Positions 1-10,259 of a stretch of DNA of 64,000 nt are shown here, piece after piece (the first letter of the stretch is position 1; every line of letters begins with the position of its first letter). The notes beneath the pieces were generated by a model that was given only the letters and a program-made list of their open reading frames with translations, did no database searches and was not told the DNA's origin. Position numbers and translations under genes: made by a program. This DNA is from Dipteronia dyeriana (Eukaryota > Streptophyta > Magnoliopsida > Sapindales > Sapindaceae): assembly GCA_032871835.1 (NCBI GenBank), contig CM065296.1:113098146-113162145 (forward strand). Direction: 5' to 3'.

Positions 1-815
1 ACATATTTTAATATAGGAAATTTGTATTGTAAGGTTTGTTTAAAAAAAAACTTTATACTATACCGTCCATTGTGATTTAGGTAAAAATTTACATTCATTT
101 AGTAAAACAATATTTAAAGTTTGAGTTGTTACATCTCATGTGTTACACCAATACATTTATATATATATATATATATATTTTAGTAAGTCAATCCAGACAA
201 TAAGTCCCGAGTTTACCCCTATTGTGAAATCTGGGGTAAAATTACTCATAAAATATAATTCTTTCAGTGAAAAAGCATATCAATTTCCGTTCAACTGAGT
301 TAACTAGTACAAATGATACTGTCGGATCAAGTGTACTATTATCAAAACTCAAAAAAGATATCAAATTTTGTTCTGTTCTGTAGAGAATAGTAGCAAATTC
401 TTATGACTGAGGGATATGATTGATTGATTGGTCGGTCTTCGTTATCATATTAAAGAAACCATGGTGGATATTAAATTGACAGATCACATATTTCTTCAGA
501 AATTATTGTACTCCAACACTGCACAGTGGGTGCGCATTCTACATTAGGCGAAACACGTTACGATACTATTAGATTACAATTTCAAATCAAAAATAATTGC
601 AGACCACAAACTTAATTTGTGCTCCAACTGTTTATGTTGAACGATTTATAGTGGGCTTATCTTGGTTCGATATGGAATATTTTGTCCCTTGAATTATTAT
701 TTTTTTGCCCTACGGTTCTGTCACCTAATAAATTTTGTCCCATCAAATATCTCCACTTAAAAGCCTAGAGCTTGGCCCATTACGCTTATATACGTACCAC
801 ACTTTCTTGTCCAAT
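1..815. other. AT-rich intergenic DNA, no gene seen
   Basis: I see no convincing coding exon, RNA gene or complete transposon here. A short (TA)n tract lies near 160-178. Short open frames around 757-1053 run into the MITE-like element that follows and have no family resemblance. Confidence 0.6.
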
Positions 816-817
816 TA

Positions 818-1093
818 GAGCATCCCCAATGGTTGTAAAAAGAGATCCATTTTGGTGGATCTATTTTTATTTGGATCTCGTGGCCTCCATAATGGTGTAT
901 GAAGAGATAAAAAAAAAAAGTCTTAAATATGGATCCCATCACACTAGAGCCAAATTGGGTTCTAAACGTGGAACTCCATTTAGATCTTGTCCAATGATTG
1001 ATGTTGGGTTCTCGGATTGGGTTTTTATATATTATTTACATAAAAATATATAATCATTAATTACAATAATTATATATATAATGAAAAAATATA

Positions 1094-1133
<40 letters not shown>

Positions 1134-1612
1134 CAATTATTTTATAATTATTAATTTAAATAATTATATATAAAATCAGAAAATATAAATAAATTTAATA
1201 TGTAAAATGAAAAAATATAAATAAAAATTGATTGTAGTGGTAGTCGATCGTAGACAATGTTTTGTTTTAAATATTTTTGTTTGTTGATATAATTCGGTTG
1301 TGATAATTTTAAATTAATAAATTATTTTATTTTAAATTAATTATAATTTATTAAATAATTATGATATTTAAATATATTATATAATTTATATATATATATA
1401 TAATATTTTAAAGAAGATTAATGATCGTTTAAAAAAAAGTAAAAAAAAAAATGGACCCTTTTCCTTTTTTTCAATTTTTCCCCACTGTAGAGGAAAGAGA
1501 CCCAATAAATAGAATCAAAATGGAAAGATCCATTTTTTGAAAAGAAGACTCATATTTGATGATAGTGTTATAAATGGATCTTCTATTTAGGTCTCCACTA
1601 TTGTGATGCTCC
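818..1612. mobile_element. MITE-like element, about 0.8 kb
   Basis: The ends form an imperfect terminal inverted repeat: the left end reads gagcatccccaatggt and the reverse complement of the right end reads gagcatcacaatagtgg. Subterminal copies of agatccatttt lie in both arms (about 843 and 1527). The interior is AT-rich with a (TA)n tract at about 1100-1131 and has no coding capacity. TIRs starting GAGCATC are common among non-autonomous plant elements, often of Tourist/PIF-Harbinger type. The flanks read TTA on the left and TAA or CTA on the right, so a clean 3-bp target duplication is not visible and the superfamily is uncertain. Confidence 0.6.
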
Positions 1613-1619
1613 TAAAAGG

Positions 1620-1700
1620 GTTTCCATATGAACGGACTTATGGTTTAGACAAATTACACCTAAATTGATAGTTCGAATCCTATCAACAGCGAAAACTTTT
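1620..1700 (+). repeat. Possible tRNA-derived (SINE-like) fragment
   Basis: The stretch contains gttcgaatcc, a good match to the RNA polymerase III B box, about 40 bases after a weak A-box-like stretch, and is followed by a T-rich and (TA)n tail. It lies directly between the MITE-like element and the hAT left end. It could be a degraded SINE head or a chance match. Confidence 0.25.
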
Positions 1701-2009
1701 AATATATATATATATATACATATATAGTTCTATATCGGGGCAAGCCTTATATTTTAAAGGCCTAAAGCGAATTTTTAAAATGGGTCACTTAATCATTTTC
1801 ATTTTTTTAAATATATATGCATATATAGTATGTTTTCATATATTCAATCCGAAAATAATAATTTAATTAAAAATAAAATAATATCATACAATAAATACAT
1901 TTATTATATAGACAAATAAATTTCTCATATAAATAAAATAAAAATATAACTAGAAGTTCTAGATTATTTATTAACATCGATGTTATACATCAAAATTGTC
2001 GCTAATAAC

Positions 2010-4715
2010 TTAAAAAATTACAAAACATAGACTACCCGAAAAAAAAAGAGCAAAGTAAATTACAAGTAGATTATAGAAAAATCCAAAATAGTTCAACATT
2101 TGTAAAGATCCAAAATAGTTCAGCAGCAAGTCTTCAATAATATTCAAACTCTCATGTAGTCCTACAAAACAAAACCACAGAACGGTAAAGAATATCAAAA
2201 CATCATTTGAAATGTCTTCTTCTAGCATTTTAACAAGCAAATTCATTAATAATATTTCCAAGTCAATCTTTTCCAACATTTCTTTTTCAATACACAAGAT
2301 TGCTAACCCATTTAACCTTTCTTGTGACATAGTTGACCACAAATAAGATTTCAACATTTTTAATTTCGAAAAACTTCTTTCTGCAGATGCCACAATTACA
2401 GGTATAGTCAACAAGATCCTATAAGCAATTGATACATTCGGATAACAATCAGAAGTTTTTACAAACTCAAGTATTTCAATGGCAGTCTTTATTTCTTTTG
2501 GTAAAACAAATCGTGACTCTCAATTCAGAAAATAAATCTTTAGAATCAACATTTAAAAATCTATTATATTTTAGAGCACATTCAAGATTTACATAACACT
2601 CGTTCAATTTATTATCATTTAAAGAAAGTAACTTCTTTGAATTATATAAAAACCCAAAAATTCCTTCAAATACTTGCATTTGTTCAAATCTACTCTTCAA
2701 AGAAGCAATAACAATATCAACTACAACAATAAAATAATTCACCCTAAATGATTCTTCAGCCGATTGCCCAATATCCTCATGTACATTCTCATCAAACTGT
2801 TTCTTTCTACGGATTTGATGTTTTTTTAATAAAAATTGGTTCAATTTCTATATCACATGTAATACTTTTGGCATCAATCATTGCAAATGTAAACCCATTT
2901 TCTCTATAATTTTCAAACAAATAAATCACCTCCTTCAAATGTTCTATAGCAATATCAATACACATATTTTTTGACTGCAAAATTTTGCTAACTGTGTTTA
3001 TACTAAACAAAATATCATACCAAACAGTCATGCCTATCAAAAACTCAAAATTTTCAAATTCATTTGCTAAACTTTCAGTTTCACTCTTTGTTTCAGGATC
3101 ATCACTACTTTCATGTAATTCCACTAAAACTTCTCTTATTTGATGTTCTTGATATTTTATAGCTTTAACACTATCAATACGACTTTCCCAACGTGTTGCA
3201 AACAATGTTTTGAGAGTTAAGTCATTGACATGATCTTGAATTTTTTTCCATCTTTTTGTAGAACTAGAAAACAATGAATATATTCGTTGAACAACACCGA
3301 AAAAAGATATTGCTTTAACACACAGTTAGATTAAGACTATGAGAAACACATGACATGTACAACGCTCTAAGATTTATTTCAAGTAATCTTTTTTGCACAC
3401 CTCGGTGTTTCCCTTTCATGTTAGATCCATTATCATATAACCAAGAGATTATAGCACAACTTGTAATACATTAAAAAGCCCCAACCCAGATGTATCATCT
3501 GCTTTTAAAAACTCTAGAAAGTACTCTTCTACTTGTATATTACTAGTGGATATGTCTACACATCGTATTATCAAAATCATTTGTTCTTGACGACTTATAT
3601 CGGGAGTACAATCAAGTATCACTGAAAAATATTTTACATCTTTGATTTTCTTGATGATTGCACTTTTGATATTAGAGGCTAACATAGAAATCAACTCATT
3701 TTGAATTTTATGACCAAGATAGTGATAATGAATCTCATTATGATTAATGCGTCTAATATGCTCCTGCATTACTAGATCAAACTCTATTATCATTTCAATT
3801 AAACCTAAAAAGTTACTATTATTATTTTAGTAAATTTTCTCATTGGTTCCACGAAAAGCCAAATTATGCTTAGCAATACATTTCACAACAACAATGATTC
3901 TTTCAAGAACTACTTTCCAACATTTTTTTTTCTTTTGTAATTTGCTCTTTTAATTTTTTATCAATTGTTTCATTTTTTTTTAATCTGATTAGTAAATCAA
4001 TCCAAGTGCTCATATCAGTGATGTGCTCCATACTATTCTCATGTTCTCTAAGCCTTTCACTAAGATGTTTCCAATCATTAAATCCTTCGTGTGATAAAAA
4101 ACTCTTCATTCCTATCTTGAACAACTTTCAACAAAAACGATACACTTTATCTACATGCTTTGAGTAAACTAACCATTTCCTATCTTGAGTCTCCATTTGG
4201 TAATTTTTGAGTATAATGTGATAATGAAAAATGTCTAGAATTACCATCCAAAGGAAAGATGACATTAGGTTCTCTTATAAGACCATTTTTCACTAATAAA
4301 TCAATCATTTTATTATCAAGGTTTGCCCACATACTTGGATCATAAATATCTAAATTAAGTGCTTTTTATTCTATTTCATTGCCCGCATTCTCATTTTCAT
4401 TCATGTCAATCGTATCATGATCATTGGGTTGATTTTCATCATTTTCAATTTCGGTGCCCAAGTTTTCATTATCATTAATATCATTAATATCATTCACATC
4501 ATGATCATTGTGTTGACATGTCAAATGAGGAGTTGGGTGTTGTGATTCACTGGCTAAACCTTCAACTTGATTTTCAAGTGAACAACCCGACTCTACTTTT
4601 TTAGGAAAGAATCTTTCTAAAGCTCCCTTTTGAGACTGAGTCAATTGTTCCATTCTATGTCTTTTTTTCTTTTTTTCTTTTTTTCATATCCAGATGATTG
4701 TTTTTTTGGAAACAT
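2010..4715 (-). pseudogene. hAT transposase pseudogene (zf-MYM/TTF-type, DUF4371, hAT dimerisation)
   Basis: Read from 4715 downward the family order is clear. A basic start (MFPKKQSSGYEKKKK) comes first, then the ALERFF segment, an Asp/Asn-rich stretch (about 4366-4530), the TTF-type zinc-finger region with FKIGMKSFLSHEGFNDWKHL and ENSMEHI, a DUF4371 core ([75 protein letters not shown]), and the C-terminal hAT dimerisation block (ASAERSFSKLKMLKS, then QERLNGLAIL). The frame is broken many times. A slip in the A-rich lysine run near 4650 separates the start from the rest, and a stop replaces a cysteine of the zinc finger at about 4125. The transposase cannot be active as it stands. No host-domesticated reading seems possible. 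Confidence 0.88.
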
Positions 4716-4734
4716 TTTACTAATATCTAAAATA

Positions 4735-4786
4735 ACAAACAACAAACAGTAAAACACACAAACAACAAACAGTAAAACACACAAAC
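4735..4786. repeat. Short tandem duplication in the hAT leader
   Basis: A unit of about 24-27 bases containing acaaacagtaaaacacac occurs twice in a row just upstream of the transposase start. Confidence 0.7.
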
Positions 4787-7168
4787 CACTGATAACTAAA
4801 ATAACATCATAACAATCAAAGTGAAGCAGAACAATAAAACCTGTCAAGCAATTGGATTCAACAGGTTGCACACTGCCACACTCGCAACAGCCCCGCACAC
4901 CACAGTATCGTAAGATTGAATTTTTTTTTACTGAAACATGCAATCAAATCATATATTAATTATATGCATTAAAGTATTAGTAATTTCATACAAACCAAAT
5001 CAGATGTTAAATTTTCAAGACCTTACTACATTAATTGAATAATTGTATGGAATTCAAATTTCCAAATCTCTAATACAACAAACATTCAAAACTGCTCTAA
5101 CAAAGTTGAACACGAGCTGTGTAAACATTCAAAACTTCAGTTTTCATTTGCTTGTAAATAATCCAACAAAACAGAGGATGGAAAACAGTGAAACAGAGGA
5201 GAAAAACAATGAATTAGAGAGAGGGAGAGGCATACCAGGTTCAAGTCAAAGAAAAGTAGAAGTAGAAAATTGAAAGGCCGAAGCAAAAGAGAGTGACAAA
5301 GTTTGATTTCTAGATTTTAATGTCAAGCCAATAATAAATTGACTTGGATATTAGAAATACCAAATTGAATTAAATGAATCCAACCTACAAATAAACTGAT
5401 GATATAAGTAAGAATCACATAAAGGAGATAACCCAACCAAATCATAATGTTATTCTAGATTTTATACATGCAAATAAACCTGGAATCACAAAATATTCAT
5501 TCAATATTCGACTTTAAATCACAGAAAACATGCTACTATGCTAGATCTAAGAATATATTCAATTGAAGTTCTCTAGCATAGTTTAGAGCTAATTTTTATG
5601 ACAATAAATCAATTAATATTCAAATAGCTATAAGTAATTTTAAGTATTAATATTCAAATAGCTAATTTTTATGACAAATTGACGATAAATCAATTAATAT
5701 TCAAATATTAGAGATGCTGAAACCAAACGAAAATCCAACTCACCTTGGGGAGATCAGAGATGTTGAACCGGCAGTCCGGCACCGGACATGGGACAACCAG
5801 ACAGGGTCTGCGGCAGTGCAGCTGCTCGGCGCTCGCCTGCTGCAACTTCCAAGTTCCAACTGTGGTCTGTGGTAACTGGTGCTCTGGTAGAGTGGTAGTG
5901 TCAACTCACAACTGTCAAGTGTGGTTTGTGGATTTTATCGAGAGAGAGAGAGTTGCGGCAACAATAGAATATGAATGATGGATGTCTGATTTTTAGTTTT
6001 TTATAATTGGGAATTGGAAACCCTAGGAGGCTAATATAAGAAAATGATATTGGGCCAAACATATTTAACTTGGGCCTCTCTTTTTCAAGCATCTTTGACT
6101 TGGACGGTTGGACCATTTAAAATGTTCATAGAGTATTCACTAAGCCCATCATCATGTAATTCATTATATATAAAATGGGATGTAGTTATTACTTTTAAAA
6201 ATGGGCCCTCGGCGACTGCCCCTGTAGTTCAGGCCCAGAAGGCCGGCTCTGTTTCTTATGATAAGCGTAAGCCTACCCCTTGCTTTTCCCAAGGTAATAT
6301 GAAACAACAATACTTAATTTTAGGAAAATTGTCATTTTTTTCCTCTGAGGTTTGCCATTCCCATATTGGATAAATTAGTCCTTCTAATTTCAATAATGAC
6401 CAATCAACCCTTAAAACCCAAAATATTGATCATTTAACCCATTTTGTCAAGTTTTCTATCCAAAATCTCTTTGACCATTAAAAACCACATGTTCCAACCA
6501 GTTAAACTACTCTAACTCATTGTTAGATTTGCTAATTTAATGTGTGTATATATGTATATATAGTTATATAATTTGTTTAAAATAATTAAAATAAACTCAT
6601 ATATATATATATAATTTAAAATAAACTCATATTTAATAATAATATATTAACACATATTTATGAAAAATAAAAAGAAAATAAGAAAACAGGAGGAAAAAAA
6701 ATTCAAAAATGGGAATTTTTAAAATTATTTTCTTTCTTTCATTTAATTTTTTATTTTTTTTTCCCTTTTCAATTTATGAACTTTGATTTTATGGGGTTTT
6801 TTTTTATCAAATTGAAATAATATATTGTTTCAAAAGGAAAAAAATTCATAAAAGAAAGAAAGAAAAATCCTTACGGGCTTTGATTTTTTTTATTTTTTGG
6901 GTTTCCTTTTGTTTTTTTTTCTTCACAAAATTGTTTATATATATTATTATTAAATATGTGTTTATTTGAAATTATAGGTCAAACTAAATTAACTTAAATT
7001 TATAACTTAAAATTTTAACTTCAACATCTCAATCACTCATGTGTTTTTAATCCAATGGTCAATACTCAAATGCATTTACAACTTATGAATTAAAAGCACA
7101 TGGGTGATTAAGAAATAGAAATCAAAATTTTAAATCTTAAATTCAAGTTAATTAAGTATAATTCTTAA

Positions 7169-7202
<34 letters not shown>

Positions 7203-7207
7203 TTGAA

Positions 7208-7290
7208 ATCAACAAACCTCTATCAATGGGTTGGAGTAGTTTAGTTGGTAATATCGTGTGGTTTTTAACTATAAAGTCAAAGTTTCAATC
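7208..7290 (+). other. tRNA-like Pol III boxes inside the TIR
   Basis: The right arm of the long-TIR element contains tagtttagttggtaat, an A-box-like stretch, and about 40 bases later gtttcaatcc, a B-box-like stretch. This is the spacing of a tRNA or SINE head. The A-box part is also present in reverse in the left arm (about 6498-6525). It is not a functional tRNA gene: I cannot fold a convincing acceptor stem. It may be a SINE-derived piece taken into the TIR. Confidence 0.4.
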
Positions 7291-7440
7291 CTTGATGGTG
7301 GCGTTTTAATTTTTTAATAACGGTTAAAGGGACTTTGGATGGAAAACAAAAAACTTGACAGAAGAGGTAACATGACTAATATTTTGGATTTCTGGAGGTT
7401 AACTGATCATTTTTAAAACTTGAATGACCAATTTATATAA

Positions 7441-9008
7441 GGGGTATTATTGATTTAGTCCCTATGTTTTTTTGAAAAGTTTTTTTTTTACTCATTTATC
7501 AATTTTTCACTGGATTGGGCCTTACGTTTTCCAAAACCACTCAAGTTCGTCCATTTGACAAGAATTCTAACGGTCAATGGTTACAGAAAAAATGAAATGA
7601 CATATTTACTCCTAACCATTTAATTTGATTAAAAATATAAAATAAAATAAATTTACTTTTTCTTTTAAGAAAAATAAAATAAAATTTAAAGAAAAATAAA
7701 AACAAATAAAAAAATAAATAAATCTATCAAAAAAAATAAAAAGTAAAACTACCACCACTTAGGCACTTATCGGTCATCACCATAATCTTCTCCACCATCA
7801 ACACAATTTTGATCATCAATGAAAGTATGAAACCCATTACAAAAATTAAAAAGAAAGGAAACCCAAAACAAAAAAAATTAAGAAGAAAAGAAACCTAGAA
7901 CAAAAAAGAAAAAAGAAAGAAAAAAGGAAATAGTCGGGTCGATGGATACTGACAGTGGAGACCGACGCAGATTGGAGGATATCGGCGTTGGTTCGATGCA
8001 GATCGAAGGCGATATGAGTTAGATTAACACAGATCAGAGGAGATCTAACTTCTCTGTGTCGGGTCTCCTCAAAATGGAGGATATTGGTGCAACGTATCTC
8101 CTCCAAACAGAGGATACCGACGAACAGGAGACAACATTGTGAATGGATGGCGATGAAGTCTGATTGAAATGTTGGTGGTGGAGGCCGGTTTGAAAGGGTG
8201 ACGGTGGAGTTGAACATCACCGGTTCCATATTTTTGTTTTTTTAATGGTTGATTTTAGGAGTGATTGTTCTGTTTGGGTTTGGGTTGGGTTGTGTTTAAC
8301 AGTGGACGATGGTGGGCTGGATTCGAGGATGTAGATGGTTAGAGATTTTGATGATTTATGGAGAGACCGATTTGAAAGGGTGGCGGTGGATGTGAACATC
8401 ACGATTTTCAGATTTTTGTTTTTTGAAAGTGGTTGATTTTAGGAGTGATTGTTGTGTTTGGGTTTGGGTTTGGGTTTGGTTGTGTTTGACAGTGGGCGAT
8501 GGTAGGTTGGATTCGAGGATGTAGATGGTTGGAGATGTTGATGATTTCTGGAAAAAATTGTTAGAGTATATGATTCTTTGTGTTATTTGCTGTGTTCTTG
8601 AGTTTGAGTTTTAAGTTTTAAGTTTTTTTTTTTATTAGGTGGAGATCCAATCATGGTGGGTTGGATTTGAAGGTGTAGATGGTTATGATATCTGGAAAAA
8701 ATGATGATGAAGATGAATGTGTGTTTTAGTGGGTCTGGATCTCCACTGATCAATTTTTTTTTTTTTTTAAATAATTTTCTTTTTCATTTTTTCTTATTTT
8801 ATTTTCATTACACGTGGTCAAAATATGTTAGACCACTGTTAAATTACCAAACTAACCTCCTTTCTGTTAACTGAGACGTTAGTCTGACTCACAGAAGGAC
8901 CGAAATGAGTGGTTTTAGAAAACATAGGGCCTAATCCATTGAAAAATGAATAAGTGAGTAAAAAAAAACTTCTAAAAAAAATATAGGGACTAAATCAATA
9001 ATACTCCG
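7441..9008. mobile_element. Mutator-like element, family M copy A (nested)
   Basis: The left terminus reads ggggtattattgatttagtc. The right terminus is its reverse complement with few changes (actaaatcaataatactcc). The terminal repeats extend about 120 bases, with actcatttatcaatttttca on the left answered by gaaaaatgaataagtgagt on the right. Flanking 9-bp repeats are tttatataa (7432-7440) and tttatctaa (9009-9017), 8 of 9 identical. The copy sits inside the right TIR of the 6323-9047 element, so it is the younger insertion. Its cargo (about 7740-8760) contains an internal duplication and no recognised gene. Confidence 0.87.
8188..8556. repeat. Internal direct duplication in copy A, about 182 bp
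   Basis: Two adjacent units share tttgaaagggtg (8189 and 8371), ttttaggagtgattgtt, a gtttgggtttgggtt tract and ggattcgaggatgtagatgg. A third, more degenerate partial copy follows at about 8640-8710. Short open frames over this region (for example 7846-8229 and 8217-8402 on the minus strand) are not recognisable proteins. Confidence 0.75.
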
Positions 9009-9383
9009 TTTATCTAATAACTTCAGGAGGAAATATGAAAATTTCCCTTAATTTTAAGTAAACCCTGGAAAAACTTCACACAACCCAAGTCTATTTGAAA
9101 AAGGTTGTTGATGGGTTCAGTTTAATTTTTAGTCAACTCATTAAACCCCGTAAAATAATGGATTAGATTTAGATTTCTTTTTAGAAAATTATTAACTCGT
9201 TAATGTAAACATATTAATTTGTTTATAGAATTTATTCATAAATATCTATAATTTTGAATTAAAAAATTAATATTTAAATATACGGAAATTCTGAAAACAA
9301 TCCTTGCAATTGGTAAACATATTTTGTAATAATTAATTTTTGGAATTTCTATAATTAAAATCTATAAAAATTATAAATAGATT

Positions 9384-9559
9384 GAGTAATGCTAGGTTTA
9401 CCAAATTTATTCTTAAATAGTGTTGGTACATGAGGTGTCAATATCTTATAAATCATGAGATTATATGATGAGAGATGTGATATTGACACGTGCCAACACT
9501 GTTTGAAAATGACTTTAAGAAACAATTTAAGAAACAATTTAAGAAGTCTAACATTACTT
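9384..9559. mobile_element. 176-bp hairpin MITE (Mutator type)
   Basis: The ends form an inverted repeat (gagtaatgctagg on the left; reverse complement of the right end aagtaatgttaga), with a central inverted stretch around gtgttgg and tgtcaatatc. The element is flanked by the perfect 9-bp direct repeat aaatagatt (9375-9383 and 9560-9568). It has no coding capacity. Confidence 0.82.
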
Positions 9560-9568
9560 AAATAGATT

Positions 9569-9894
9569 ATATCACTAATTTATTCATTATCCATCACGGA
9601 CAATAAAAGTCCGTTATAAATAATTTCATAAGTCCAACTCAACTAGGGGCATTTAAAGGCTCGTAGTAAATAATGGTTTGTCATCACGGATATTCTAAGC
9701 CCATAGTGAATATCCTGTAGTAGATAAACATTTTTATTGTAGAAACGACTCGTGAGACTATGTAATACAATTGATAACTCTTAAATACTAATTTTAAACT
9801 ATTTAATAATTTATAGAGATGACATGATAGTTAATAAATTGATTGGGTAGGCTTACCTGTTAAATTACCAGATAATTTTGAATTTGTTGTAAAT
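9569..9894. other. Spacer between MITE and copia LTR
   Basis: AT-rich DNA with a short local repeat (atcacgga at about 9595 and 9696). I see nothing else. Confidence 0.5.
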
Positions 9895-10259
9895 AAATGA
9901 AGAACAAATAATGAAATAAATAAAGAGAAACTGAGAGAGATATAACAAATAACAAACAAAAAACCAGAGATGAGAGAGACGAGAATATTAACTGATGAGT
10001 TTATGTATTGAACTTTCGGAGCAAGACTTTAAAATGAATTTGGTCTTTGTATTTATAGACTTCGATTGCATCACTTCCATTTGGCCACTTGCATCATCAA
10101 TAAAATACATCACCGTTTGTATCATCAATCAAATGAATCACTTACTTAAACATTAAGCAAAGCTTATACATTTCGAGCACCACACGAGTGTTCATGGATC
10201 AAGTGGGGTTGGATACGGTGTTAGGCAGCGGATACAATTGGTGGTAAATCCATACAACA
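9895..10259 (-). mobile_element. Ty1/copia 3' LTR (outer element of the nest)
   Basis: The copy starts tgttgtaaataaatg and ends acaaca on the plus strand, giving TG...CA termini. It matches 28681-29041 over its whole length, for example tcatggatcaagtggggttg in both. On the minus strand it holds a TATA box (tataaata, about 10049-10058). Sequence just inside it (about 10300-10470) includes the aacccagtgagacaaaacc type of segment usual between pol and the 3' LTR in this copia group. No 5-bp target duplication is evident. Confidence 0.75.

Larger units (their letters stand above)
1731..6251 (-). mobile_element. Decayed hAT DNA transposon with transposase remains
   Basis: The right end, read inward on the minus strand, starts cagagccggcc, followed by an ending like gggcccatttttaaaa. 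The left end has a matching subterminal stretch (ggcctaaagcg, then tttttaaaatgggtc), typical of plant hAT elements that encode zf-MYM/TTF-type transposases. The extreme left terminus is eroded, so no 8-bp target duplication can be shown and the left boundary is approximate. The transposase lies inside on the minus strand. The region 4.9-6.0 kb upstream of it is non-coding leader and contains locally duplicated AT-rich stretches (about 5590-5710). Confidence 0.8.
6323..9047. mobile_element. Long-TIR Mutator-like element, split by a nested element
   Basis: The element starts ggaaaattgtcat and ends atgaaaatttccc. It is flanked on both sides by the perfect 9-bp direct repeat ttaatttta (6314-6322 and 9048-9056), the target-site size of Mutator-like elements. 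The arms pair over at least 200 bases: 6323-6560 pairs with 7200-7440 plus 9018-9047. Shared stretches include ccaaaatatt, gtcaagtttt, and ttaaaaaccaca on the left against the same on the reverse strand on the right. The interior (about 6560-7190) is AT-rich and non-coding. After removal of the nested copy at 7441-9008 the element is about 1.15 kb. It is non-autonomous. Confidence 0.85.

Noticed and set aside
757..1053. Open frames on both strands (61 and 93 residues)
   Set aside because: They lie in the MITE-like element, overlap each other and resemble no protein.
5043..5978. Plus-strand frames of 76 and 77 residues in the hAT leader
   Set aside because: They run opposite to the transposase, have no family resemblance and sit in non-coding leader DNA.
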